Below, piece after piece: positions 37,515 to 45,701 of a DNA stretch of 64,000 nucleotides. The notes under the pieces were generated by a model. That model saw only the letters and a program-made list of their open reading frames with translations, was not told the origin of the DNA and did no database searches. The stretch spans positions 62,001 to 126,000 of the forward strand of contig JAFAWY010000034.1 of the NCBI GenBank assembly GCA_019241525.1. Direction: 5' to 3'. The translations under genes and the position numbers were made by a program. Positions within the stretch are counted from its first letter, which is position 1. Every line of letters starts with the position of its first letter. The stretch is from Pseudonocardiales bacterium. GTDB taxonomy: Bacteria > Actinomycetota > Actinomycetes > Mycobacteriales > Pseudonocardiaceae.

Positions 37515-38957
37515 ATGGACGCTGCGGTCGTGCAGACCTGTGCGGGGAAGGTTCGTGGCCTGGCTCTGGGCGGCGTCGTCAGCTTCCGGGGGATTCCTTT
37601 TGCCGCCGCACCGGAGGGGCTGCTGCGCTTCCAGCTCCCCGTTCCTGTGGATGCCTGGGACGGGATCAGGGATGCCACTGCATTCGGTGCCGCGCCGCCG
37701 CAGTTGCCCCCAGCACCTGGGATGCCCGCGATCTGGCGGCCCCGCGATGGTCTGGACTGCCTGACGGTCAACGTCTGGACCCCCGAGCCCGGTGCCACCG
37801 GGCTACCGGTCATGGTCTGGATTTACGGCGGTGCATGGAAGACCGGTTCGTCCAGCAACCCCAGTTATGACGCCACAAAGCTGGCCCGCTACGGCGTGGT
37901 GGTCGTCACCTTCAACTACCGTGTCGGTTTTGAGGGGTTCGGACAACTGCCTGGGATGCCGGCCAACCGCGGGCTGCATGACCAGATCGCGGCGCTGGAC
38001 TGGGTGCAGCACAACATCACCGCCTTCGGCGGCGATCCCAGCGCCGTCACCATTTTCGGTGAGTCTGCAGGCGCGGGCTCGGTTGCCCTGCTCGTCGCCG
38101 CGCCGAGCACCCGAGGCCTGTTTCGGCGGGCGATCGCCCAAAGCATCCCCGCTGGCTTACTCACCCCCGGCGAGGCCGAGCGCGTCACCGCAGTACTGGC
38201 CACGCAGGCACAAGTACCTCCCACCTCGGAGGGTTTCGCTGCGCTGGCACCTGAAGCCATCTTGCCGATCCAGGATGCGCCGCTGCGGGAGACCGAGGCA
38301 CGCATCAGCGCCTTCGGTCCGGTCATCGACGGAGAACTAGTCACCAGCCCGCCCTGGAAGGCAATCAATAAAGATACCGGCCGAGATATCGAGCTGATCT
38401 GCGGCTTCACCCATGACGAATGCCGGCTGTTCACTGAAAACCGTGATTTGTCGGCTATCGATCTGGCGGCAGCGGCGACCTCATTGCACCTGGGACACGA
38501 CGCGGTCGCGGCTTACCACGCCGCCTATCCGGACAACACCGACGCCGAGCTATTCACGGTCATGCTCTCTGACGCGCTGTTCCGAATGCCCAGCACCTGG
38601 ATGGCCGAAGCACACGCGCACGCCGGCGGCCGTACCTGGCTTTATGACTTCACCTGGCCAAGCCCCCTACTCGGCGCCTGCCACGCCCTCGACGTGCCCT
38701 TTACCTTCGGCAATGCCAACACCCCGTTGGCGGCCAGGCTGGTGGGCTGCCCACCACCCCCCGATTTCATCGCCCTGGCCGAGCGCATCCAGCAAGCCTG
38801 GACCACCTTCGCCTGCACCGGTGACCCAGGCTGGCCACGCTTTGCCCTCCCACACCGCCACACCCGGATCTGGAATATTCCGCCTTCCACCACTGCCTAT
38901 CCGCTCACTGCCTCCCGCCGCATCTGGGAAAAACAAATGCCGCACCTTGTCTGGTAA
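37515..38957 (+). CDS. type B carboxylesterase
   Basis: This 480-residue enzyme is of the COesterase family. The oxyanion hole is YGGAWKTGS. The nucleophile is in GESAGAGS, the acid in THDECRLF, and the His in ACHALDVPFTFGN. The N-terminal GKVRGLALGGVVSFRGIPFA is typical. No signal peptide is seen, so it is probably cytosolic. It should hydrolyse carboxylic esters such as lipids or carbamates. The first ATG fits the family start. It is intact. Confidence 0.9.
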   Translation: MDAAVVQTCAGKVRGLALGGVVSFRGIPFAAAPEGLLRFQLPVPVDAWDGIRDATAFGAAPPQLPPAPGMPAIWRPRDGLDCLTVNVWTPEPGATGLPVMVWIYGGAWKTGSSSNPSYDATKLARYGVVVVTFNYRVGFEGFGQLPGMPANRGLHDQIAALDWVQHNITAFGGDPSAVTIFGESAGAGSVALLVAAPSTRGLFRRAIAQSIPAGLLTPGEAERVTAVLATQAQVPPTSEGFAALAPEAILPIQDAPLRETEARISAFGPVIDGELVTSPPWKAINKDTGRDIELICGFTHDECRLFTENRDLSAIDLAAAATSLHLGHDAVAAYHAAYPDNTDAELFTVMLSDALFRMPSTWMAEAHAHAGGRTWLYDFTWPSPLLGACHALDVPFTFGNANTPLAARLVGCPPPPDFIALAERIQQAWTTFACTGDPGWPRFALPHRHTRIWNIPPSTTAYPLTASRRIWEKQMPHLVW

Positions 38958-39173
38958 CGCGGTGTGACAAACCTCCGTCTGGGCATCGCGGCGCAGCATC
39001 AGCACACCGCGATGAATCGGTGGCTACCTGACTGGCGGTTCCGACTCGCAGGAGGCAGCGAGATCGTGAGCGTCCGCGGCCTCCGCCTGAGGCTGCAGGG
39101 GATGACGGATGCAGCAGCGGGCTTCTGAGCGCGTTGCACCGGGCGTGCGGGCACTCGAAGCAGGAGAGACGTG

Positions 39174-40817
39174 ATGAGCTCCACGGATGTGTTGATCGTG
39201 GGAGCCGGACCGGTGGGACTCACCACGGCGATCGAGCTGCGCCGCCGCGGCGTGGAGTGCCGCGTAGTTGACCGGCTCACCACTCCGATGCCCTACGCCA
39301 AGGCGGTGGGGGTGCAGCCGCGCACTCTCGAGCTCTGGGAGTCGGCCGGCGTGCTGCGGCGTGCTCTCGACGGCGCTGTCCCGATGCGTGGGCAGATCGT
39401 CTACGTCGACGGTCAGCAGGTCTCGCGCATAGAGCTGGCGTTGCCGCCCGAAGTCCCTTACGGCTTCATCGCGCTGCCCCAGTATGAGACGGAACGGGTG
39501 CTGACCGAACGGCTCGCAGAGCTCGGCGGGCGGGTGGAACGGGGTGTAGAACTGGTCGGCTTCGACCAGGACGCTGAGGGCGTCACCGCGGTGCTGCGCG
39601 GGCCGGACGGGCAGTTCCGGGTGTGCGCCGGGTACCTGGTCGGCTGCGACGGCGCGCACAGCGCCGTCCGTAAGGGTCTGGGAGTGGCTTTCGCCGGCGA
39701 TGCGTTCCCCGAGCAGTACATGCTCGGAGATGTCGAGGTCGACTGGCGCCAGCCCCCGGGCTACGGCGTTCGGTGCACGCGCCGGGTCGAGAGTGGCCCC
39801 GACGACCTCCTGGTCGCGATCCCGCTGCCCGGCCGGCACCGCTACCGCATGTCCATGCTGGTGCCCGACGAGCTGGCGTCCGCGCCGTCAACTGGAACGA
39901 TGGAGCACGGTTTCGAATCGGGTCACAGCCCCCAACTGCAGCACGTGCAGGCCGTGCTCGACCGGCTTGCTCCCGAGCCGACCTGCGCGTCGAACCTGCG
40001 CTGGTCATCGGTCTTCCGGATCAGCCACCGAATCGTCGACTCCTACGGCCGGGGCCGGGTGTTCCTGGCCGGCGACGCCGCGCATATCCACCCACCGACC
40101 GGCGCGCAAGGCATGAACACCGGCATCCAGGACGCGGTTGCACTTGCCTGGCGCCTCGCACTCGCGGTACCAGGCCTGGCGGCCGAAGGACTGCTCGGCA
40201 GCTTCGACGCCGAGCGGCGGCCGGTGGGAGAAGAAGCGGTCAGCCGAACCGTCCGGCACGCCCGGGCAGGCTTCGAGGCCGACGAACCGGCGACGATGCT
40301 GCTGCGCGAGGCCCAGCTTCTCGTGGGCTACCCGGATAGTCCGTTGATCGGCGAGGGCAGCAACGTCGAGGCACTCAAGGGCGGCCCCCGGCCCGGTGAA
40401 CGGGCGCCGGATTGCGCACCGCTGCGCCGCGCCGGTGCCGCATTCCCACTACGGCTGCACGAGCTGCTCGACGGACGCCGCTTCGCGCTGCTGCTCTACG
40501 CCGACCACGCCGACCAGATCTCCGACCTTGCCTCTGCCTCGGCCGTCGCCCGCGAACGGGCCCACAGTCAGCTCGACGTGGTGTTCGTGCTCGCGGTCAC
40601 CGCCGCTGTTCCCGACGAGGTCGCCGACCGGCCGCTCGGTGACGCGCCAGCCGCGGTCGTGTGGGACCTAGCCGGCGAGTTCCAGGCCGCCTACGGCGCG
40701 ATAGGCGGATGCTGCCACCTGGTGCGCCCCGACCAGCACGTGTCGTTCCGGGCCGGACAAGCCCGCGCCGACGAGCTGGCGTGCCACCTGGCTCTGGTCT
40801 TCAGGCCGCCTTCTTAA
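39174..40817 (+). CDS. FAD-binding aromatic hydroxylase (PHBH fold)
   Basis: This protein of about 547 residues has GAGPVGLTTAIELRRRG, CDGAHSAVRKGLG, and FLAGDAAHIHPPTGAQGMNT, plus a thioredoxin-like C-terminal domain (RFALLLYADH, through a GCCHLVRPDQHVSFR strand). This layout matches polyketide hydroxylases and rifampicin monooxygenase. It should use NADPH and O2 to hydroxylate a phenolic or polyketide. AGGAG seven bases before the ATG supports this start; a GTG one codon earlier is possible. It is about 210 bases downstream of the carboxylesterase on the same strand. Confidence 0.9.
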   Translation: MSSTDVLIVGAGPVGLTTAIELRRRGVECRVVDRLTTPMPYAKAVGVQPRTLELWESAGVLRRALDGAVPMRGQIVYVDGQQVSRIELALPPEVPYGFIALPQYETERVLTERLAELGGRVERGVELVGFDQDAEGVTAVLRGPDGQFRVCAGYLVGCDGAHSAVRKGLGVAFAGDAFPEQYMLGDVEVDWRQPPGYGVRCTRRVESGPDDLLVAIPLPGRHRYRMSMLVPDELASAPSTGTMEHGFESGHSPQLQHVQAVLDRLAPEPTCASNLRWSSVFRISHRIVDSYGRGRVFLAGDAAHIHPPTGAQGMNTGIQDAVALAWRLALAVPGLAAEGLLGSFDAERRPVGEEAVSRTVRHARAGFEADEPATMLLREAQLLVGYPDSPLIGEGSNVEALKGGPRPGERAPDCAPLRRAGAAFPLRLHELLDGRRFALLLYADHADQISDLASASAVARERAHSQLDVVFVLAVTAAVPDEVADRPLGDAPAAVVWDLAGEFQAAYGAIGGCCHLVRPDQHVSFRAGQARADELACHLALVFRPPS

Positions 40818-40951
40818 CCGATGTACACCTTCCACGACGACCGCCAAGCGTCGCTGATGCCCACCACAGCTCCACTATTACTTCCGTGTGGCGGACCGAG
40901 CGTCGAGTGACCTCTTCGAACTTTGGCCAGGCGCTGTCGGACGGTACTGGG

Positions 40952-41560
40952 ATGAACCATGAGTTCTGGGCGGTGATGTCCACGGTGCGGTCGTTGATCA
41001 TTGCCGCCATCGACGACTACACCACGGATTGGCGCAAAGTTCGCGAGCTCCAGGGCGTCGGTGCTTGCGGGTGTGCTGACCTGCTGGAGCAGGGCCAGGC
41101 CGTCGCGCTGTTCAAGCGTAAGTTCGCACGAACGCGCATCCTTCCGACCGGGATCATGCACGTCGTGCGGCCTATCGAGATGCACTTTGTCGACTATGAC
41201 TACAACGTTGTCACCGCCCAAGGCCAGCAGTCGCAAGCCCCAGAGGTCACCAGTCGGACCTTCACCATGGGCGCCGCCGAGGCGGCCGTGCATGCAGCGG
41301 TGTCGACCAGCCTTGACCGCAGCACGTTCGCGGCCGGTGAGGTTATCTTTCGTCCCGGTGATCCGCCCGGGCAGTACTACGTCGTCGTGGAAGGCGAAGT
41401 CGAAGCCCGCGGCGAGGGCTATGGGGCAGATCAGACCGTGACCCGGGTGGGACCGGGCGAGCTGTTCGGTGACCAGGCCGCTTTTAAGGTAGGAGGCACG
41501 ACCATTCATCGCCGCCCGGCACCGCCCAGGCTTGTTCGATTCGAGTGCCGGCTGATTTGA
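40952..41560 (+). CDS. cyclic-nucleotide-binding-domain protein, probably truncated
   Basis: From a likely ATG this gives about 202 residues. The N-terminal ~110 residues are not recognised. A cNMP-binding fold follows: FAAGEVIFRPGDPPGQYYVV, VEGEVEA and VGPGELFGDQAAF. The frame then ends within 20 residues in an Arg/Pro-rich tail, before the phosphate-binding cassette and C helix can be completed. The insert GYGADQTV recalls cNMP domains in family 2B encapsulins, but no shell-protein core is evident. A 3' truncation or frameshift is likely. The start is uncertain. Confidence 0.5.
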   Translation: MNHEFWAVMSTVRSLIIAAIDDYTTDWRKVRELQGVGACGCADLLEQGQAVALFKRKFARTRILPTGIMHVVRPIEMHFVDYDYNVVTAQGQQSQAPEVTSRTFTMGAAEAAVHAAVSTSLDRSTFAAGEVIFRPGDPPGQYYVVVEGEVEARGEGYGADQTVTRVGPGELFGDQAAFKVGGTTIHRRPAPPRLVRFECRLI

Positions 41561-41576
41561 CAACCGATCCACTGCC

Positions 41577-41963
41577 TCAGCCGTGGACGACTCGCCGTGG
41601 AGTGCAAGTGGTCTGTTGAGTGGCCTGTCGCGGCGGCGCTGTCGCTGGTTTACCCAGCGAACCGCGAGCCTTCGCACGGTGCTCGTTTTCCCACTGTGCG
41701 ACCACGGTGGCGTGAACATAGAAATGTTGCACAAAATGGTCCTCAATTATTTCCCGGTGCGCGTAATGGCGTACCCGCAGGCGCATTGTCCCGTCGCCGT
41801 GTGACCACGATATCGACTCACCTTGAGACGGACTCAATGGTGTCCCATCATTACTACGGTAGATCGGGTGGCGGGTGCCAAGACGGGCTACTGTCTGGCC
41901 GGCAAGCGGGCCACCGACATAAGTCGCAGCCCCAGAGTTATAACCAGTTGCCTGACCGATCAT
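41577..41963 (-). CDS. hypothetical protein
   Basis: This 128-residue ORF has an ATG preceded by GAGGAG at a good distance. The middle part reads YVGGPLAGQTVARLGTRHPI, then RLRVRHYAHREIIEDHFVQH and YVHATVVAQWENEHRAK, and looks like a folded basic domain. The C-terminal 25 residues are Pro/Thr/Arg-rich. I do not recognise the family. It converges on the cNMP gene with almost no gap. Confidence 0.5.
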   Translation of the reverse strand: MIGQATGYNSGAATYVGGPLAGQTVARLGTRHPIYRSNDGTPLSPSQGESISWSHGDGTMRLRVRHYAHREIIEDHFVQHFYVHATVVAQWENEHRAKARGSLGKPATAPPRQATQQTTCTPRRVVHG

Positions 41964-42550
41964 GGTGGGAGCTCCTCAGGTGGTGAAAACATGCAATACG
42001 AACGTGGGTGACGGTGTGGACAGGCGGCCGGTTTCAACCCAGGATGACGGACCGGCACCGGCGGCAGGTACCGGACCGAGCCCGCCACAGGGAGACCCCA
42101 CCGCGCAGTCGGGAGCACCGCGAACCTGACACTTCCGGGACTCCCGTTCCCCTCAGGGTGGCGATAGCGAAACAGACGACGGACGTAAGGACAGTATGGT
42201 AATCAACCCGCCGCATCCGAGCGTTAGCCTCTGACCGTAAACACCAGTCAGCTAGATGTCCTAGTTCATCTCAAACAGGCCGATTAAGCTCATCAAACCC
42301 CATAGAGACAATTCGGGCATCGCGCTGGCCGGTCGTCGACGGTGGGTCCGTTGCGTTAACACGACAAGCCACGAATGACTCCGTACCCACGCTGTTGAGA
42401 TGGTGCGCATGGTCACCACCGCTCGTGCTAGTACGAGCCGCAGTGCGCGAACTGACGGGAATTACCGTTTTAATCCGATCCGTGACGCGACAACTCGTCC
42501 CTATGAACGGTGATCATGAGAGAAAAGCCTTCCATGATCTGATGAGGCGC
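41964..42550. other. intergenic region, no gene seen
   Basis: About 590 bases without a convincing frame. GGCACCGGCGGCAGGTACCGG-like repeats of C/G triplets at 42050-42080 may fold, but I could not match a riboswitch. The part after 42200 is A+T-richer. Confidence 0.3.
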
Positions 42551-42847
42551 TTAGGGGGTGGTGAGGAATACCGGGTTGGTGAGTGCCACCATGGCGTCCG
42601 GGGTGGTGGCCGTCGGGACGGGCCGGCGCACTTCGGCGCGCACCCAGCGGGAGCAGCGGGACCAGTCGGATACGTCCGGCCGTAGGGTGCCGGTAACCGT
42701 CCGGGTCTGCTCACCAGATGGCTCAGTGCCCGTGCCCGGCCGCTCGGTGAAAGCAACCCCCGGCAGCAACGTTCCAGCGGCCAGCGCACCCGACGCAGCC
42801 GGCAGCGACCGACGGCTAAGCCGGTCCCGGCAGGGTTGCTCGCCCAT
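42551..42847 (-). pseudogene. CehA/McbA metallohydrolase with deleted middle
   Basis: The frame starts with a Tat-like signal (DRLSRRSLPAASGALAAGTL), then TRTVTGTLRPDV, the usual start of the mature protein. It jumps directly to SRWVRAEVRRP and MVALTNPVFL, the last strand and tail of CehA/McbA-family PHP metallohydrolases. About 400 residues, including the metal-binding PHP domain, are missing, yet the frame stays open. The product cannot be catalytic but would still be a short exported peptide. The identification rests on both ends matching the same family from memory. Confidence 0.55.
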
Positions 42848-43127
42848 ACCCGTCAACCTAGCCCTGAGTGCGCCGTTGGATACCACGCACCGCTAAACAC
42901 CATTTCCGTCGGACGCGGCAGGTCGTCGTCAATCTATCGTTGAGCTCAATGGTGGATGACGTCGAACCGTTTCTTGTCTCATGAAAGTTTTGAAGGGCCG
43001 CGAAGCGGCGTCACTTCGGGTAGCTCATTACCATAATTCCTTTATTGGGTTCCGGCATCCATGCCACGGTCGAAGAGGTGCAGGAATCGATTTGAACTGC
43101 GCTGGTGTCGTCTGTTATCTGTGTTTG

Positions 43128-43850
43128 ATGGAGACGCCTCCCGAACGCATCGAGACGGCGCGGTTGTTATTACGCCGGTGGACCGTGGACGACGCCAAGG
43201 TGCTCGTCGACGCAGCCAACGCGAGTCTTGACCATCTTCGACCGTGGATGGCGTGGGCGACCCACGTGCGGACGCCAGCCGAGCAGCGCGAATGGCTCGA
43301 GCACGTGACGGCAAAGGCGCGCGAGGGGTCGGACTTCGCTTACGGAGTGTTCCGGGCAAGCGATCCGACGAGCGTGATCGGCGGGTGTGGCCTGCACCGG
43401 CGCATTGGCACCGGTGGCATCGAGATCGGGTATTGGATCCACGTCGACGCCATCGGCCATGGCTACGCTACCGAGCTTGCAGGGGCGCTCACGCGCGTCG
43501 CGTTGCAGCTGACCGACATCGATCGGGTCGAGATCCACTGTGACGAAGCAAATGTTCGTAGCGCTGCTGTCCCGCGCAAGCTCGGCTACGTGCTCGATCG
43601 CATCGAAAACAACACCGTCGAGGCACCCGGAGAGGCCGGGCGGAGCATGATCTGGGTGATGCGCGCTGCCAACGCGGCGCAGACATCAGACCGGCTGGTC
43701 GCACACCGCTGTGTAGAAGACCGTCAACGGACGCCACTGACTGGTTCGGTCACGGGTAGCCCGCCGGCATCGATCAGCGACGGCAACCGCGATGGCAAGC
43801 GCCGCGAGCGCAGCGGTGACGACGCGCCCGCCGACCGCATCACGAGGTGA
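43128..43850 (+). CDS. GNAT N-acetyltransferase, RimJ/RimL-like
   Basis: The core is a GNAT fold of ~180 residues: IETARLLLRRWTVDDAKVLV, SVIGGCGLHRR, GIEIGYWIHVDAIGHGYATE, and IHCDEANVRSAAVPRKLGY. The acetyl-CoA loop (H-G-Y-A) is present but altered from the canonical Q/RxxGxG/A. After about residue 185 the sequence turns into an Arg/Asp-rich tail (GNRDGKRRERSGDDAPADR) that is not part of the family and probably results from a 3' change. The start ATG 43128 matches the family N-terminus. The substrate is unknown. Confidence 0.75.
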   Translation: METPPERIETARLLLRRWTVDDAKVLVDAANASLDHLRPWMAWATHVRTPAEQREWLEHVTAKAREGSDFAYGVFRASDPTSVIGGCGLHRRIGTGGIEIGYWIHVDAIGHGYATELAGALTRVALQLTDIDRVEIHCDEANVRSAAVPRKLGYVLDRIENNTVEAPGEAGRSMIWVMRAANAAQTSDRLVAHRCVEDRQRTPLTGSVTGSPPASISDGNRDGKRRERSGDDAPADRITR

Positions 43851-44026
43851 GCGCGTCGCGCAACGCCGTACTCGGCAACGCCTAACCTCAACCTGGAGAC
43901 GGTCGGAATCACATGCTCGTTCGCACGTCGACACCATCGGCGCCTTCTCCGGCAGGTGTCGATGCCGTGTTCGCCTTCACATGTTTGCCGTGGTCACGCG
44001 CTCCCTCTGATCCCTCCCCGATTCCA

Positions 44027-44170
44027 CAGTCGAATTGCTATGCCGAGCGATTAATCCCGAGTGTCCGCTCCGAGTGCCTCGACCGGCTCCTGATCTACCA
44101 CCGAACGGCACGCCCAACCGTCCTTGGCCGCTACGAGGGCATTTCACCCACCACCGGCCTCGCCAAAGGT
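44027..44170 (+). mobile_element. transposase (rve/IS3-IS481 type) fragment
   Basis: About 45 codons read NCYAERLIPSVRSECLDRLL and IYHRTARPTVLGRYEG. This matches the last part of an integrase-core transposase, NAFAERxxxxVRxECLDRxLI with the final catalytic Glu region. The rest of the transposase and inverted repeats are not visible. It is an old insertion-sequence scar, flanked by the altered end of the GNAT gene, which may explain that tail. Confidence 0.6.
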
Positions 44171-44309
44171 CACGCGGCCACGACGGCAACCGTTTTAACC
44201 TGCTTACGGTCCTGTTGGAACCACCGTCGATCACGGTTCATCGAGTACCGGTAATATCCCGACCCAGGTCACCACTGATACGTGGCGGCCGCACCAGTGG
44301 GGAAGCTCA

Positions 44310-44636
44310 ATGACCGTTGCGAGCGTTGAGACTTCCGTCGAGGGCGCAACGATGCACATCACCGTCAGTGGTGAGATTGATCTGGGCAACGCCGTAGCCG
44401 TCGAACGTGAATTCCGTGCGGCGATTTCTCATCAGCCACGCTCGGTTTTCGTCGACTTGACCGATCTGACCTACCTGGACAGCTCGGGAATAAGGATCCT
44501 TTTCGTGCTTGCATCGTTGCTCAAGCCGCTGCGCATTATGATGAAACTCACCGTGCCGCTTGACTCGCCTATCCGCCGGCTTATCGAGCTGTCAGGACTG
44601 GAAACACTTTCTTACCTTCGCCCCGAGCGTCACTGA
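44310..44636 (+). CDS. STAS-domain anti-sigma factor antagonist
   Basis: This 108-residue single STAS domain contains MHITVSGEIDLGNAVAVERE, SVFVDLTDLTYLDSSGIRIL, and SGLETLSYL at the end. The Ser of DSSGIR is the expected phosphorylation site for an anti-sigma kinase of the RsbW type. Unphosphorylated, it would bind its kinase and free a sigma factor. No anti-sigma or sigma gene is adjacent, so the partner is elsewhere. The ATG has GGGGAAG upstream. Confidence 0.88.
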   Translation: MTVASVETSVEGATMHITVSGEIDLGNAVAVEREFRAAISHQPRSVFVDLTDLTYLDSSGIRILFVLASLLKPLRIMMKLTVPLDSPIRRLIELSGLETLSYLRPERH

Positions 44637-45002
44637 CAGTGTGGCGGGCACGGAGAGCAAAGCAGATCATCCACGGGGGAGCACCTTCCTGGCGACGCTC
44701 CCGGCGCTGGGCTACCGACCACTGCTCAACAGCGGAGAGCACCACGCCCAGCCAGGACAGCCTCACGACCGCCGGCACTGACAACACGATCCATCCCGCC
44801 CGTATCCATCCCTGGACTGGCGTGTCACCCAGTATCTGACCACAGCGAGTATCGGTGCGATCCACCTCGCCGCCATGCAGTGATCAACGACGAAGTTCAC
44901 AGCTGACGAGCATCCCCTTATCGGCCCTGGTGAGGAGGTTGGCAGAGGCCAATACTAAACACATCGGGCGAATAGGACAGCCCGCTTTCGCAAGAGGTCG
45001 TG
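44637..45002. other. intergenic region, no gene seen
   Basis: About 365 bases separate the STAS gene and the small hypothetical gene. Only short shadow ORFs are found, and no element was recognised. Confidence 0.3.
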
Positions 45003-45254
45003 ATGACCACCCACCTTCCCCCCACTACGGCGGCTGGGCCCGCCGCTGATCTCCACGCCGCCCGTTTGACGGCGCTGGCCGACAACGCCGTGGCCTTGTC
45101 GAACACTGCCGGGCTTACCCGGCGTGATTTGCTGTTGGCTCGGGCGCTGCTATGGGAGCAACTGGCCAGTTGTGCCACACCGCCCTGCGCTGCGGCGTAC
45201 CGCGCGGTTGCGGGGGTGTGCCGCCAAGAAGCCCATCTGCTCAATCACCGGTAG
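45003..45254 (+). CDS. small conserved-looking hypothetical protein
   Basis: This 83-residue Ala-rich helical protein contains AARLTALADNAVALSNTAGL, TRRDLLLARALLWEQLASC and AAYRAVAGVCRQEAHLLNHR. Two or three Cys are present (ASCATPPCAAAY). The ATG is preceded by AGAGGTC. It reads like a genuine mycobacterial small protein, but I know no function. It stands alone. Confidence 0.6.
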   Translation: MTTHLPPTTAAGPAADLHAARLTALADNAVALSNTAGLTRRDLLLARALLWEQLASCATPPCAAAYRAVAGVCRQEAHLLNHR

Positions 45255-45701
45255 GGCCAGCATCACCCATCACGTGGTCGGCACGCGCGCCGTGCCGGAA
45301 AGCCACGGGCAGCGAGCTCAACATATCGGCAGGGTTGGGCCCCTCGCTGTCAGCGGCCAAGGGAGTGCCCTTGCCGTGGGGTGAAGGGGTTTGCCGGGGT
45401 CTGACCTGTCGGGTTACGCTCAGAATTCGGCAACATCGCAACCCTGGCGGGAGTCGCTGCTGGCCGTGGGCTTCGCGCTCGTCTAGGCGCAGGTCTTCCA
45501 GCCACAATCGCCGCGGGCGGCACTAAGCCGATCGTGGGGTCGGTCTTGGCCTTGATAGAGCCGGTGAGCTGGACCAGCGGGGAGGCCATGTGAGCGCTCG
45601 CGTCGAGTCCGGCGACCGGGAAGCGGGGTGCAGGCACCAGCCTGCCCTGCTGAACGCTGTCGCCGCTGCCAACGTTCCGTAAGCGGCGTGGTACCGGTCC
45701 G
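45255..45701. other. intergenic region with a possible minus-strand fragment
   Basis: The minus strand has an open stretch at about 45490-45640 reading FPVAGLDASAHMASPLVQLT and TDPTIGLVPPAAIVAG, which looks coding but lacks a supported start and runs into the regulator. It may be the tail of a lost gene, which I cannot identify. The promoter for the LAL regulator should lie here. Confidence 0.3.

Noticed and set aside
42050-42180. Riboswitch-like G/C-rich stretch
   Set aside because: Some self-complementarity is visible but no conserved core (c-di-AMP, cobalamin, TPP) could be recognised and there is no gene immediately downstream.
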